23,209 bases of DNA, taken from contig CAAFWD010000223.1 in the NCBI GenBank assembly GCA_900766645.1, positions 1-23,209 of the forward strand, in the 5' to 3' direction. Positions 16,124 through 23,209 of the stretch are shown here, one piece after another. Under the pieces are notes generated by a model. That model saw nothing but the letters and a program-made list of their open reading frames with translations. It was not told the DNA's origin and made no database searches. The position numbers were made by a program, and so were the translations under genes. Every line of letters starts with the position of its first letter. The first letter of the stretch is position 1. Source of the DNA: an uncultured Cetobacterium sp. GTDB lineage: Bacteria; Fusobacteriota; Fusobacteriia; Fusobacteriales; Fusobacteriaceae.

Positions 16124-17293
16124 AGCTTTATCTAAAATTCCATTAACTTCAGCTAAAACTAATCCATAATTTGTTATAGGTACTTTTGCCTGTAAGGATT
16201 CATCTATCCTACTTTGCATTAATTTTTTATTTATCATACAAGCTCCACAATGAATAACTAAAGCATATTGGGAAAGGTCTTCTGGAAAGTCCTTTCCCAT
16301 TTTAAATTCAAACTCTAACTCTTTTCCACAATAATTTTTTACAAGTTTTGGAATCTTAACTTTTCCTATATCCTCATGAGATGTGTTGTGGGTACAAGTT
16401 TCTGAAATTAAAATTTTGTCGCCATGTTTTAAAGATGATAGTGTTTTTACTCCCCTCACAAGAGATAATAAATCTCCTTTTTGTCGAGCAAATAAAATAG
16501 AAAAACTTGTTAATTTAGCTTTGTCTCCAACTATTTTTTCAACACTTTTAAAAGCTTGAGAATCAGTTATTACTAAATCTATATCCTTAATATCTTCTAA
16601 AGCAGATTCTAATTCTGTATCTCTTACAACATAACTTTTTATTCCATGATCTAAACATTCTCTAATTAACTGAACCTGTGGAAGAATTAATCTCCCCTTA
16701 GGTGCTTCTGAATCCACAGGAACAACCATTATAACTTTACTTCCATACTCTAATATATCCCCTATAAGTTTTGGCTCCTCTTGTCCCTTGTTTAAGATCT
16801 CAAGCATTTTTTCTTTTAAGTTTAAAATAGACTCTTGATCTTTGGTAGAAATTAAAATCCCATTTGGAAAAATAGATTTTACTAAATTCTTTTCAGATTC
16901 ACTTAAAAGATCTGCCTTATTTAAAATTAAAATAAATGGAATATTATATTTTTTTAAAAGTAGTTCTTTATCTTTATAAAAAGCCATATCTATCTCTTTT
17001 GAATCTATAACAAGTAAAGCAAAATCTGTTCTTTTTAACTCTTTAAATGTTTTTTCCATTCTCAAATGTCCTAATTCACTATTATCATCTAATCCTGCTG
17101 TATCTATAAACAACACTGGTCCATAAGGTAAAAACTCCATTGCTTTTACCACTGAATCTGTGGTTGTTCCAGATACTTCTGATACAATAGCTATATCTTG
17201 ACCAATTATGCTATTTAATAGAGAAGATTTTCCCGAATTTGTCTTCCCAAAAATTCCTATATGAGTTCTATTTGAATTTGGTGTCTTATTCAT
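16106..17293 (-). CDS. hydF: [FeFe]-hydrogenase maturation GTPase
   Basis: A 395-aa protein. The N-terminal GTPase domain has the P-loop GKTNSGKS (16-23), DTAG (64-67) and NKAD (125-128). The C-terminal domain holds the iron-sulfur cluster motif CTH...HCGAC, with C300, H302, H348, C349 and C352, fitting the family's CxH-x(44-53)-HCxxC. HydF is the scaffold on which the 2Fe subcluster with its CO, CN and dithiomethylamine ligands is finished and from which it is given to apo-HydA. AGGAGGG precedes the ATG, which follows the hydG stop by 9 nt. It is the last gene of a hydEGF operon. No hydrogenase structural gene is in the window. Confidence 0.96.
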   Translation of the reverse strand: MNKTPNSNRTHIGIFGKTNSGKSSLLNSIIGQDIAIVSEVSGTTTDSVVKAMEFLPYGPVLFIDTAGLDDNSELGHLRMEKTFKELKRTDFALLVIDSKEIDMAFYKDKELLLKKYNIPFILILNKADLLSESEKNLVKSIFPNGILISTKDQESILNLKEKMLEILNKGQEEPKLIGDILEYGSKVIMVVPVDSEAPKGRLILPQVQLIRECLDHGIKSYVVRDTELESALEDIKDIDLVITDSQAFKSVEKIVGDKAKLTSFSILFARQKGDLLSLVRGVKTLSSLKHGDKILISETCTHNTSHEDIGKVKIPKLVKNYCGKELEFEFKMGKDFPEDLSQYALVIHCGACMINKKLMQSRIDESLQAKVPITNYGLVLAEVNGILDKALEIFL

Positions 17294-17302
17294 AATTCCC
17301 TC

Positions 17303-18694
17303 CTATAAGAAAAGATCTCTCTCTCCATTCTTTATTTTTTCTAATTTTTCTTCAGTTAACTTTCTTATATCATCTCTTTGAATTTTTTCTAACTCTCTTT
17401 TTATAACTTTTTCCACTTTTTCACTTAATTCTTTATCACCATAATCCATTGAATACTCCATAAGTGTTAAAAGTGCATTTGGAGAGCATACATTTTGTAT
17501 ATTTCCACTTTTAGCTAACTGCATAAATCTATCTCCAGTTCTACCCATTCTATAACATGCTGTACAATAACTTGGAACACAATTTTCATCTAAAAGTTCT
17601 TTTAAAATTTCTAAAGGTGTTCTATGATCTGCTAGCTCAAATTGAGTTTGTGTTTTCCCATCTTCTCTATCTGCATATCCTCCAACATCTGCTGAAGATC
17701 CTGCACTAACTTGTGATATTCCATATTTAATAAGTTCTCTTCTTAACTCTGGTGTCTCCCTTGTTGATAAAATCATCCCTGTAAATGGAACTGCCAATCT
17801 TAAAATAGCAACTATATTTCTAAATGTTTCATCATCTATTTGATGTGGAAACTCCTCTAAACTCATTCCTTCTGCTTTTTTTATTCTTGGAACGGATATT
17901 GTATGGAACCCAACTCCCTTAGTTTTTTCTAAATATTCATTATGCATCATAAGAGCAATTACTTCAAATTTATAGTCTGCTAGTCCAAATAAAACTCCTG
18001 CTCCCACATCATCTATCCCTGCTTCCATTGCTCTTGAAAATGCATTTAAATGATATTCATAATCCCCTTTTAAAGATTTCGGATGCATTTTTTCATATGT
18101 CGGTTTATGATATGTTTCTTGGAATAATATATATGTCCCTATCTCTGCATCTTTTAACTTTTTATAGTTTTCTACACTTGTTGCAGCAATATTCACATTA
18201 ATTCTTCTTATTGAACCATTTTCAAATTTTGTTGAATATACTGCATCTATCGCTTCTAAAACATATTCTATTGGGCAGTTTATTGGATCTTCTCCTAATT
18301 CTAAAGCCAATCTTTTGTGTCCCATTTTTTCTAAAAGTCTAACTTCTTTTTGAATCTGTTCTCTTGTTAATTTTTTTCTTGGGAACTTATTATCTCTTTT
18401 ATATCCACAATAAACACAGTTATTAACACAATAATCACTTACATATAGTGGTGCAAATACAACTATTCTATTTCCATATATAGCCTGTTTCAACTCTCCA
18501 GCTATTTTAAAAAGTTTTTTTCTTTGATCCTCATTTTTTATTTCAAATAAAGCTGCAACCTCTTCATGAGTTAATCCTTCTCTCTTATGAGCTTTTTCTA
18601 ATATTCTTTCTATTTCTATCTCAGATACATTTTTTGATTCTTTTATTAATTTCTCAATATACTCTTGATCTATAAAATTTATTTTCTTTTCCAT
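17303..18694 (-). CDS. hydG: [FeFe]-hydrogenase maturase, radical SAM tyrosine lyase
   Basis: A 463-aa radical SAM enzyme. The N-terminal 4Fe-4S motif is C89-x3-C93-x2-C96 in SDYCVNNCVYCGY. The C-terminal auxiliary-cluster motif is CTAC followed by 22 residues and another Cys (CX2CX22C), diagnostic for HydG as opposed to ThiH. It cleaves tyrosine to p-cresol and delivers Fe(CO)(CN) units for the H-cluster. The ATG overlaps the end of hydE by 16 nt and has AGAGGTG upstream, suggesting translational coupling. Confidence 0.96.
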   Translation of the reverse strand: MEKKINFIDQEYIEKLIKESKNVSEIEIERILEKAHKREGLTHEEVAALFEIKNEDQRKKLFKIAGELKQAIYGNRIVVFAPLYVSDYCVNNCVYCGYKRDNKFPRKKLTREQIQKEVRLLEKMGHKRLALELGEDPINCPIEYVLEAIDAVYSTKFENGSIRRINVNIAATSVENYKKLKDAEIGTYILFQETYHKPTYEKMHPKSLKGDYEYHLNAFSRAMEAGIDDVGAGVLFGLADYKFEVIALMMHNEYLEKTKGVGFHTISVPRIKKAEGMSLEEFPHQIDDETFRNIVAILRLAVPFTGMILSTRETPELRRELIKYGISQVSAGSSADVGGYADREDGKTQTQFELADHRTPLEILKELLDENCVPSYCTACYRMGRTGDRFMQLAKSGNIQNVCSPNALLTLMEYSMDYGDKELSEKVEKVIKRELEKIQRDDIRKLTEEKLEKIKNGERDLFL

Positions 18695-19740
18695 GTTATA
18701 TTATCACCTCTTGTTAGAACAGGTTCAAATCCTGCTTCTCTTATATTTTTTTCTATTCTAATTTTTTCCTCTCCAGCTTCTGAATCTGTGAATACTTTTC
18801 CATTGTATAGTAAATATTTTTTTCGACACTCAAAAGGAGACAAATTAGGCATTATTACATTTGCCCCAGCCTTAAATCCTTTTTCCCTTCCTTTAGGATC
18901 TATTGTTCCTAAAGCTGTTGTAGCTGGTAACAATACATCTGGTAAAAGCAACCTTATTATTGCTAATAAAGTTATAGTGTCATAAGCAGTGCCTCCCGTT
19001 TCACCACCTAAAGGAGTATCTTTATGCGGAATAAACGGACCTATTCCAACCATATGAGGTTTTAACTCTTTCAAAAATAATAGATCTTTTGCATAATCTT
19101 TCATTTTTAATCCTGGTAATCCTATCAAGAACCCAGTTCCAACTTGATAACCAATCTCTTTTAAATCTTTTAAACACTGAATTCTATTTTTAAAATTCAT
19201 ATTTGGATGAAGATCAGCATAAAGTTCTTCATTCATTGTTTCGTGTCTTAAAAGATATCTGTCTGCTCCAGCATCATAAAGATTTTTAAATGATTTTTTT
19301 CCCCTCTCTCCTAAAGAAAGAGTTATTGCAATATCATTATATTTTTCTTTAAGGTGTTTTATAATTTCCGTTAATAGTTCATCCGAGAAAAAGTCATCTT
19401 CTCCTCCCTGAAAAACGAAAGTTCTATAACCTAATTCATAACCTTTATAACAACTTTCTAAAATCTCCTGTTTAGATAACCTGTACCTGTTAGCATTTTT
19501 ATTGGAACGCCTTATTCCACAATATAAACAATCGCACTTACAGATATTAGATATCTCTATAAGTCCTCTAAAAAATACAGTTTTTCCATAGTTCTCTTTC
19601 CTAACTTCATAAGCTTTCTCTATCAGATAATCTCTTGATTTTTCATCTATATTTTCAAGTAAAAGCTCAAATTCGTACTTAGATAAATCTCTCGTTTGCC
19701 ACAATTTATTGATTAACTCTCTAATCTTAAACACCTCCAT
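18679..19740 (-). CDS. hydE: [FeFe]-hydrogenase maturase, radical SAM (HydE)
   Basis: A 353-aa radical SAM protein of the BioB/HydE group. The cluster motif is C67-x3-C71-x2-C74 in SNICKCDCLYCGIRRSN. HydE-type FQGGEDD, LSLGERG, DRYLLRHET and VGIGPFIPHKDTPL follow. It acts on the HydG product to help build the 2Fe subcluster. The optional second C-terminal cluster motif is absent, as in many homologues. The start is uncertain. The ATG at 19740 is only about 12 nt from the predicted RNA start and has no upstream ribosome site, while a perfect GGAGGTG lies inside codons 1-3. A start at codon 6 (ATT, 19725-19723), 8 nt after GGAGG, would fit that site and the length of other HydE proteins. Confidence 0.94.
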   Translation of the reverse strand: MEVFKIRELINKLWQTRDLSKYEFELLLENIDEKSRDYLIEKAYEVRKENYGKTVFFRGLIEISNICKCDCLYCGIRRSNKNANRYRLSKQEILESCYKGYELGYRTFVFQGGEDDFFSDELLTEIIKHLKEKYNDIAITLSLGERGKKSFKNLYDAGADRYLLRHETMNEELYADLHPNMNFKNRIQCLKDLKEIGYQVGTGFLIGLPGLKMKDYAKDLLFLKELKPHMVGIGPFIPHKDTPLGGETGGTAYDTITLLAIIRLLLPDVLLPATTALGTIDPKGREKGFKAGANVIMPNLSPFECRKKYLLYNGKVFTDSEAGEEKIRIEKNIREAGFEPVLTRGDNITWKRK

Positions 19741-19758
19741 TTAGAAAAGTATACTATA

Positions 19759-19787
19759 ATTATATACTCCATAGAGGCTTAAAACAA
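19759..19787 (-). promoter_or_regulatory. Promoter of the hydEGF operon
   Basis: On the minus strand TTGTTT (19787-19782), a 17-bp spacer, and a perfect TATAAT (19764-19759). The predicted RNA start near 19752 leaves only about 12 nt before the hydE ATG. I see no intrinsic terminator between asnA and this promoter. Confidence 0.7.
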
Positions 19788-19794
19788 GTCCATT

Positions 19795-20775
19795 TTATAA
19801 AAGTGTTATATTCTTAGATTTACACTCTTCTAAAACTTCTTTTGACCAAAGAGATGCTTGAACTTCTCCTATATGAACTTTATCTAAGAAAAATAAACAA
19901 ATTCTTGATTGTCCTATTCCTCCACCTACTGTATATGGAAGTTCCCCAGCTAAAAGTTTTTTATGAAATTCTAAGCTTTTTTTAGCTTCTGCTCCTGCTA
20001 ATTTTAGTTGTTTTTCTAATGATTCCTCTGAAACTCTAATTCCCATAGAAGATAATTCTAATCCTATATCTAATGGTTCATAATATACAATTATATCTCC
20101 ATTTAGATCCCAATCATCATAATCTGGAGCTCTTCCATCATGTTTTTCTCCTGATTCTAATATTTTCCCTATTTGCATAATGAATATAGCTCCATATTTT
20201 CTAGCATGTGTATGTTCTCTCTCTTTAGGAGTTAGTTCTGGATATAAATCTTCTAATTCTTGTGAAGTTACAAAAGTTATATTTTCAGGTAATTTTTTAG
20301 ATAGTTGAGGATATATATTAATTATATAAGACTCTGTATCCTTTAAAGAACTATATATTTTTTTTACAATCTCTTTTAAAGTTTCCTCTGTTCTCTCCTC
20401 TTTCTCTAAAACTTTTTCCCAATCCCACTGATCTACATAATAAGAGTGTATAGGACTTAAATCCTCATCTCTCCTTATAGCATTCATATCTGTATAAAGT
20501 CCTTTTCCTGATTCAAATCCATATTTATGAAGAGCCATTCTTTTCCACTTCGCTAATGAATGAACTATTACCGCATCTTGTTTACATTTAGTATCAAAAG
20601 CTACCGCTCTTTCTACGCCATTTAAATCATCGTTTAATCCACTTTCTGGTGTAACAAATAACGGTGCTGAAACTCTTGTTAAATCCAATTTTCTTGCTAA
20701 ATCTCTTTCAAAAAAATCCTTAACTCTTTTAATTCCTTTTTCTGTTTCCATCACATCTAATTTTGACTTATACAT
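19795..20775 (-). CDS. asnA: Aspartate-ammonia ligase (asparagine synthetase A)
   Basis: The 326-aa product matches E. coli AsnA (330 aa) through its length: VHSLAKWKRMAL, GLYTDMNAIRRDED, HSYYVDQWDWE, HDGRAPDYDDW, LNGDI, ELSSMGIRV, and the class-II synthetase-like GGGIGQSR near the end. It makes asparagine from aspartate, ammonia and ATP, releasing AMP, and shares its fold with aspartyl/asparaginyl-tRNA synthetases. AGGAGG lies 7 nt before ATG. Its transcript passes a poly-Asn leader ORF and a strong terminator, so expression is probably raised when charged tRNA-Asn is scarce. Confidence 0.97.
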   Translation of the reverse strand: MYKSKLDVMETEKGIKRVKDFFERDLARKLDLTRVSAPLFVTPESGLNDDLNGVERAVAFDTKCKQDAVIVHSLAKWKRMALHKYGFESGKGLYTDMNAIRRDEDLSPIHSYYVDQWDWEKVLEKEERTEETLKEIVKKIYSSLKDTESYIINIYPQLSKKLPENITFVTSQELEDLYPELTPKEREHTHARKYGAIFIMQIGKILESGEKHDGRAPDYDDWDLNGDIIVYYEPLDIGLELSSMGIRVSEESLEKQLKLAGAEAKKSLEFHKKLLAGELPYTVGGGIGQSRICLFFLDKVHIGEVQASLWSKEVLEECKSKNITLL

Positions 20776-20800
20776 AAAACTGCCTCCTAAAAAATTTTAT

Positions 20801-20850
20801 AAAAATAAAAAACTCCCAACTAATCCAAAAATCTTGGAATAGTTGAGAGT
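20801..20850 (-). terminator. Intrinsic terminator/attenuator in the asnA leader
   Basis: On the minus-strand RNA ACUCUCAACUAUUCCAA (20850-20834) pairs with UUGGAUUAGUUGGGAGU (20828-20812) across the loop GAUUU. This gives 16 of 17 pairs, one of them U-G, with a single U-U mismatch, followed by U-runs (20811-20801). It lies between the leader ORF and the asnA ribosome site (the SD begins about 10 nt after the U-tract), so it must be bypassed for asnA to be made from the leader promoter. Confidence 0.9.
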
Positions 20851-20857
20851 CATAATT

Positions 20858-20920
20858 AAACAAAATCGAATATACCTATTTTAGTTACACTACAGGTATA
20901 TAATTATTAAATTTTTGTTT
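20858..20920 (-). promoter_or_regulatory. Candidate alternative stem-loop in the asnA leader RNA
   Basis: Two nested helices lie between the end of the leader ORF and the terminator. The outer one is AAACAAAA (20920-20913) with UUUUGUUU (20865-20858). The inner one is UAUACCU (20900-20894) with AGGUAUA (20877-20871), leaving a 16-nt loop. A ribosome ending translation at the leader stop (20907) would mask the left arms, while one stalled at the Asn codons would leave them free. Loop UAACUAA (20887-20881) could also pair with UUAGUUG in the terminator's 3' arm. The role as an antiterminator is a guess. Confidence 0.45.
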
Positions 20921-21053
20921 TATAATACTTTTTGCTATTTTCTGATATTTGGAAATTACCTAATATAAATTTCAATGAACTACAATTATTATTATTGTTA
21001 TTATTATTATTACAATTATAATTATTATTGTTATTATTGAAATTTATAGTCAT
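20907..21053 (-). CDS. Asparagine-rich leader peptide of asnA, 48 aa
   Basis: An ORF starts at ATG 21053-21051 with AGGAGG 5 nt upstream and ends with TAA at 20907. The peptide begins MTINF, then runs of Asn: N4, N6-N11, N13 and N15-N23, broken only by F5, Y12 and C14. C24, two Ser and an ordinary tail of 22 residues follow. Thus 17 of the first 23 codons, and 19 of 48 overall, specify Asn, using both AAT and AAC. Its own promoter lies just upstream and a terminator then asnA lie downstream. This is the layout of trp/his-type attenuators, in which scarcity of the charged tRNA stalls the ribosome at repeated codons. The cluster of codons for the very amino acid made by the next gene is the main evidence. 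It was seen directly in the minus-strand sequence. Confidence 0.85.
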   Translation of the reverse strand: MTINFNNNNNNYNCNNNNNNNNNCSSLKFILGNFQISENSKKYYKTKI

Positions 21054-21093
21054 AATTTCCTCCTGTTTGAAATTTTATTTTTATTTGAGTATA

Positions 21094-21122
21094 ATAATAA
21101 AACTTTTATTTTCAAATGTCAA
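21094..21122 (-). promoter_or_regulatory. Promoter of the asnA leader transcript
   Basis: On the minus strand a perfect TTGACA (21122-21117), a 17-bp spacer, and TATTAT (21099-21094; 5 of 6 match). RNA would start near 21087, about 34 nt before the leader-peptide ATG. A second TATACT further on is spaced too far for this -35 box. Confidence 0.8.
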
Positions 21123-21132
21123 GTTTTTTTTA

Positions 21133-21849
21133 TTATAGCATCTCTACATCTGCAGAAACTCTATATATTACGTCTTTTCTTTCCACATATATTTCTGCTT
21201 TTTCTTTTAATTTTTTATCAGTCTTTATTTTTTCTAAAAGCTCTCTAGATGGATTTATTGCTCTTGGATGCCCCACTAAACTTAACATACTATAATCACC
21301 ATTTGTATCTCCATATGCATAACTTTCTGATAAATCTATATCATACTTTTCACAAAAATTATTTATGGCAATCATTTTATTTTTTGAGTCCCACATTGGT
21401 GAAATATCTCCAGATAATTTCCCATCCTCATAATGATATATTGATCCACAGAAATCATCTGCTCCCCATTTCTCAGCCATTCTAGATACTAAGAAATCTG
21501 GGCTTCCAGATATAAATATTACTTTATGTCCTTGCTCTTTATGCCATTTTATCATATCTCTTGTAAATTTATAAACTCTGTTCCCTTTTAGCTCTAAAAC
21601 TTGATCTGAAATAAAATCGTTATATTTTAATGATAATCCCTTAATCGCTTCCACGTAAGTTGTTGTGATCTCTTCAAGATATTTATCATAGTCTCCTACT
21701 CTTTCATCCCACTCTTTAAATGCATCCTTAACTTTTAATTCATACTCTCTAATATCAAGTAATTCATATTTGATTAACTTTTTAAAGTGCTCTGTTAATA
21801 ATGAGTTTCTATAAATTGTTCCATCAATATCAAAAAATGCTGCTTTCAT
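21133..21849 (-). CDS. HAD-superfamily phosphatase, subfamily IB (SerB-like)
   Basis: A 238-aa cytosolic hydrolase with the HAD motifs: nucleophile and acid D7/D9 in AFFDIDGTIY, motif II serine in VIFISGSPDF, the lysine region before the end of the core, and Mg2+ aspartates in AYGDTNGDYSML. A helical cap between motif I and motif II (about 20-90) is the type C1 cap of subfamily IB, which includes phosphoserine phosphatase-like and other small-molecule phosphatases. Substrate unknown. AGGAGGT precedes the ATG. It lies 38 nt after the purine nucleoside phosphorylase gene, probably in one transcript. No terminator is seen before the asnA leader promoter. Confidence 0.88.
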   Translation of the reverse strand: MKAAFFDIDGTIYRNSLLTEHFKKLIKYELLDIREYELKVKDAFKEWDERVGDYDKYLEEITTTYVEAIKGLSLKYNDFISDQVLELKGNRVYKFTRDMIKWHKEQGHKVIFISGSPDFLVSRMAEKWGADDFCGSIYHYEDGKLSGDISPMWDSKNKMIAINNFCEKYDIDLSESYAYGDTNGDYSMLSLVGHPRAINPSRELLEKIKTDKKLKEKAEIYVERKDVIYRVSADVEML

Positions 21850-21887
21850 AATGTGTACCTCCTGTGAATCTATACTTTAAACTATTA

Positions 21888-22700
21888 TTATAGTTCTTTT
21901 ATTGTTTCCGCAATCCATTTACAGAATCTTTCACCTGTTTGATTTGCTATCGCTACAACCTCTTCATGCGAATGAGGTTTTGTTGCAATTCCTGTAGCCA
22001 TATTTGTTATACAAGATATTCCTAATATTTTTATTCCCAAGTAGTTTGCTACTATTGACTCTGGAACTGTCGACATTCCAACAGCTGATGCTCCCATAGT
22101 CATCATCATTTTTACCTCTGCTGCAGTTTCATACGTTGGTCCAGATGAACCTAAGTAAACTCCTTCTCTATATTCTATTCCTATTCTATCCGCTACCTCT
22201 TTTGCTTTGGCAATTAATGCTTTGTTATATGTCTCAGACATGTCTGGGAATCTTGGACCGAATCTCTCATCATTTGGCCCTATTAAAGGATTTGTACCAA
22301 AAAGATTAATATGATCTGTTATAATCATTAGTGTTCCTGGATTAAATGTATGATTTGCTCCTCCTGCCGCATTACTTACTATCATAGTTTCAATTCCAAA
22401 TTGCTTAAATACATATTGAGGATAAGTAACTTTTTTCATATCATATCCTTCATAATAATGGAATCTTCCCTTCATAACTAAAACTTCTACTCCATTTATC
22501 TTTCCAAAAACAAGTTCTCCCGCATGTCCTTCTACAGTTGATACTGGAAAATTTGGTATTTCATGATATGGTATAACTATTTTATCATCTACATAGTTTA
22601 CTAAGTTTCCTAGTCCTGACCCTAATATAATAGCTACCTTTGGTCTATTGGATACTTTGTTTTTTAAATATTCCGTTGTTTCCATAACCCTATCAAACAT
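21888..22700 (-). CDS. punA: Purine nucleoside phosphorylase, trimeric type
   Basis: A 270-aa enzyme of the PNP/MTAP family. It has the phosphate-binding AIILGSGLGN near the start, then VEGHAGEL, KGRFHYYEGY, SNAAGG, the base-binding YETAAEV, VGMSTVPE and ISCITNMATG. The asparagine in the last motif is typical of enzymes that take inosine and guanosine. It splits purine ribonucleosides with phosphate to a base and ribose-1-phosphate in salvage. The start used is the ATG at 22698-22700, preceded by AGAGGTG; an upstream ATG at 22742 overlaps the previous gene and would add 14 unlikely residues. Confidence 0.95.
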   Translation of the reverse strand: MFDRVMETTEYLKNKVSNRPKVAIILGSGLGNLVNYVDDKIVIPYHEIPNFPVSTVEGHAGELVFGKINGVEVLVMKGRFHYYEGYDMKKVTYPQYVFKQFGIETMIVSNAAGGANHTFNPGTLMIITDHINLFGTNPLIGPNDERFGPRFPDMSETYNKALIAKAKEVADRIGIEYREGVYLGSSGPTYETAAEVKMMMTMGASAVGMSTVPESIVANYLGIKILGISCITNMATGIATKPHSHEEVVAIANQTGERFCKWIAETIKEL

Positions 22701-22717
22701 AAATTTCACCTCTAAAA

Positions 22718-23193
22718 TTAATATAATGTTTTTATTTTCCAAAGAGCATCATTTAAAACTTTATCTATCATTCTTTCTATACTATCATCTCTTTTGCCCC
22801 AATCTCTATCATAACTCCAACCATTATCATAAATTTCAAAACGAATAGTATAATCATCTGAATCATTAAAATACTGTTTTCTTAATACTTTTTGGGTTTT
22901 CCCATCTAGTATATCATAAAAACCACTTATTCTCACTCTTCTTTTTTCCGTTAAAATAGTTTTCCCATCTAATTCCTCTTTTATTTTACTATATGAATAA
23001 TCATCAATATTTCCTATATTTAATTTTATCACTACATCCATATTTGAATTTCTTCTTACATATCCATGAAAATCATAAAACTCTGAACTTACTCCTTCTT
23101 TTCTTCTAACTAACCGATCTACAATATAATCTGTTCCTCCAAAAAAATAATAACTATCATCTATAATTCCAATATTGATCATTAAATTATCTC
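22718..23193 (-). CDS. Hypothetical protein, 5' truncated at contig end
   Basis: The frame is open from the last genomic base before the adapter (23193) to the stop at 22718, about 158 residues; an ATG at 23182 is probably internal. I do not recognise the family. The product is polar and charged. It has short beta-like stretches such as MDVVIKLNIGNIDDYSYSK and RRVRISGFYDIL, many Asp and Tyr, and no visible membrane segment. The 17-nt gap to the punA start suggests cotranscription with purine nucleoside phosphorylase. A signal peptide or lipobox, if present, would be in the missing part. Confidence 0.7.
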
Positions 23194-23209
23194 AGATCGG
23201 AAGAGCGTC
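23194..23209. other. Illumina adapter remnant at the contig end
   Basis: The last 16 bases, AGATCGGAAGAGCGTC, equal the start of the Illumina TruSeq read-through adapter. They are not genomic. They also create a false in-frame stop just upstream of the truncated last gene. Confidence 0.93.

Noticed and set aside
20797..20853. 18-codon ORF starting ATG at 20853 across the asnA terminator
   Set aside because: No Shine-Dalgarno, and its sequence is simply the terminator stem read as codons.
20985..21044. Simple trinucleotide (AAT)n microsatellite with no function
   Set aside because: The run is interrupted by AAC, TAT and TGT in a way that keeps the reading frame, sits after a good ribosome site and promoter, and precedes asnA; chance is unlikely though slippage could vary the count.
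20776..21060. T-box riboswitch upstream of asnA
   Set aside because: asnA is often under T-box control in Gram-positive bacteria, but the T-box core and the usual specifier stem are not seen. The Asn codons are read in a frame with its own ATG and ribosome site.
22701..22742. Upstream ATG (22742) as start of purine nucleoside phosphorylase
   Set aside because: It overlaps the previous gene and lacks a ribosome site, while AGAGGTG precedes the ATG at 22700.
1..23209. CRISPR arrays, insertion sequences, tRNA/rRNA genes or prophage
   Set aside because: No regularly spaced direct repeats, transposase ORFs, integrase genes or cloverleaf-like sequences were noticed; all long gaps are explained.

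Overview
The window is AT-rich, tightly packed bacterial DNA (clear Shine-Dalgarno sites, AGA-rich arginine usage, intrinsic terminators with long U-tracts). The gene set suggests an anaerobic fermenter, most likely of the Fusobacteriaceae (Fusobacterium/Cetobacterium-like). It includes [FeFe]-hydrogenase maturases, a histidine pathway with separate ftcD and fchA genes, several PTS proteins, and a comB homologue. This placement is inferred from gene content; no rRNA is present. The right edge ends in 16 bases of Illumina adapter, so it is a contig end and the last gene is cut by assembly.

Layout. (1) 1-1740, plus strand: 3' part of an SPFH/prohibitin-like gene, a 58-aa winged-helix protein, a terminator, comB, and a bidirectional terminator. 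(2) 1738-5727, minus strand: PTS operon IIA-IIB-IIC (UlaCBA-like) followed by a PfkB kinase and a class II aldolase. This looks like a complete route from an imported, phosphorylated sugar to a bisphosphate and then trioses; the sugar is unknown. (3) 5838-9366, minus: PRD/PTS-domain activator, a short MgtC-like membrane protein and a Gfo/Idh/MocA oxidoreductase. (4) 9377-15169, minus: histidine utilisation operon, promoter-transporter-hutH-ftcD-hutI-fchA-terminator, without hutU. (5) 15263-16123, plus: MscS channel. (6) 16106-19787, minus: hydE-hydG-hydF with its own promoter. (7) 19795-21122, minus: asnA preceded by a consensus promoter, a 48-codon leader ORF in which 17 of the first 23 codons are Asn, and a strong intrinsic terminator just before the asnA ribosome site. 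(8) 21133-23193, minus: HAD phosphatase, purine nucleoside phosphorylase and a truncated gene of unknown function.

The outstanding feature is the asnA leader (20801-21122). It has every visible part of a ribosome-mediated transcription attenuator that senses charged tRNA-Asn: promoter, Shine-Dalgarno, poly-Asn leader peptide, terminator, then asparagine synthetase. I see no T-box. I know of no well-described Asn-codon attenuator of asnA, but I could not search for one, and I did not find a convincing antiterminator helix by eye. Other points to examine are the odd start of hydE (a perfect Shine-Dalgarno lies inside its first codons), the absence of hutU, and a terminator pressed against the ribosome site of the oxidoreductase gene.
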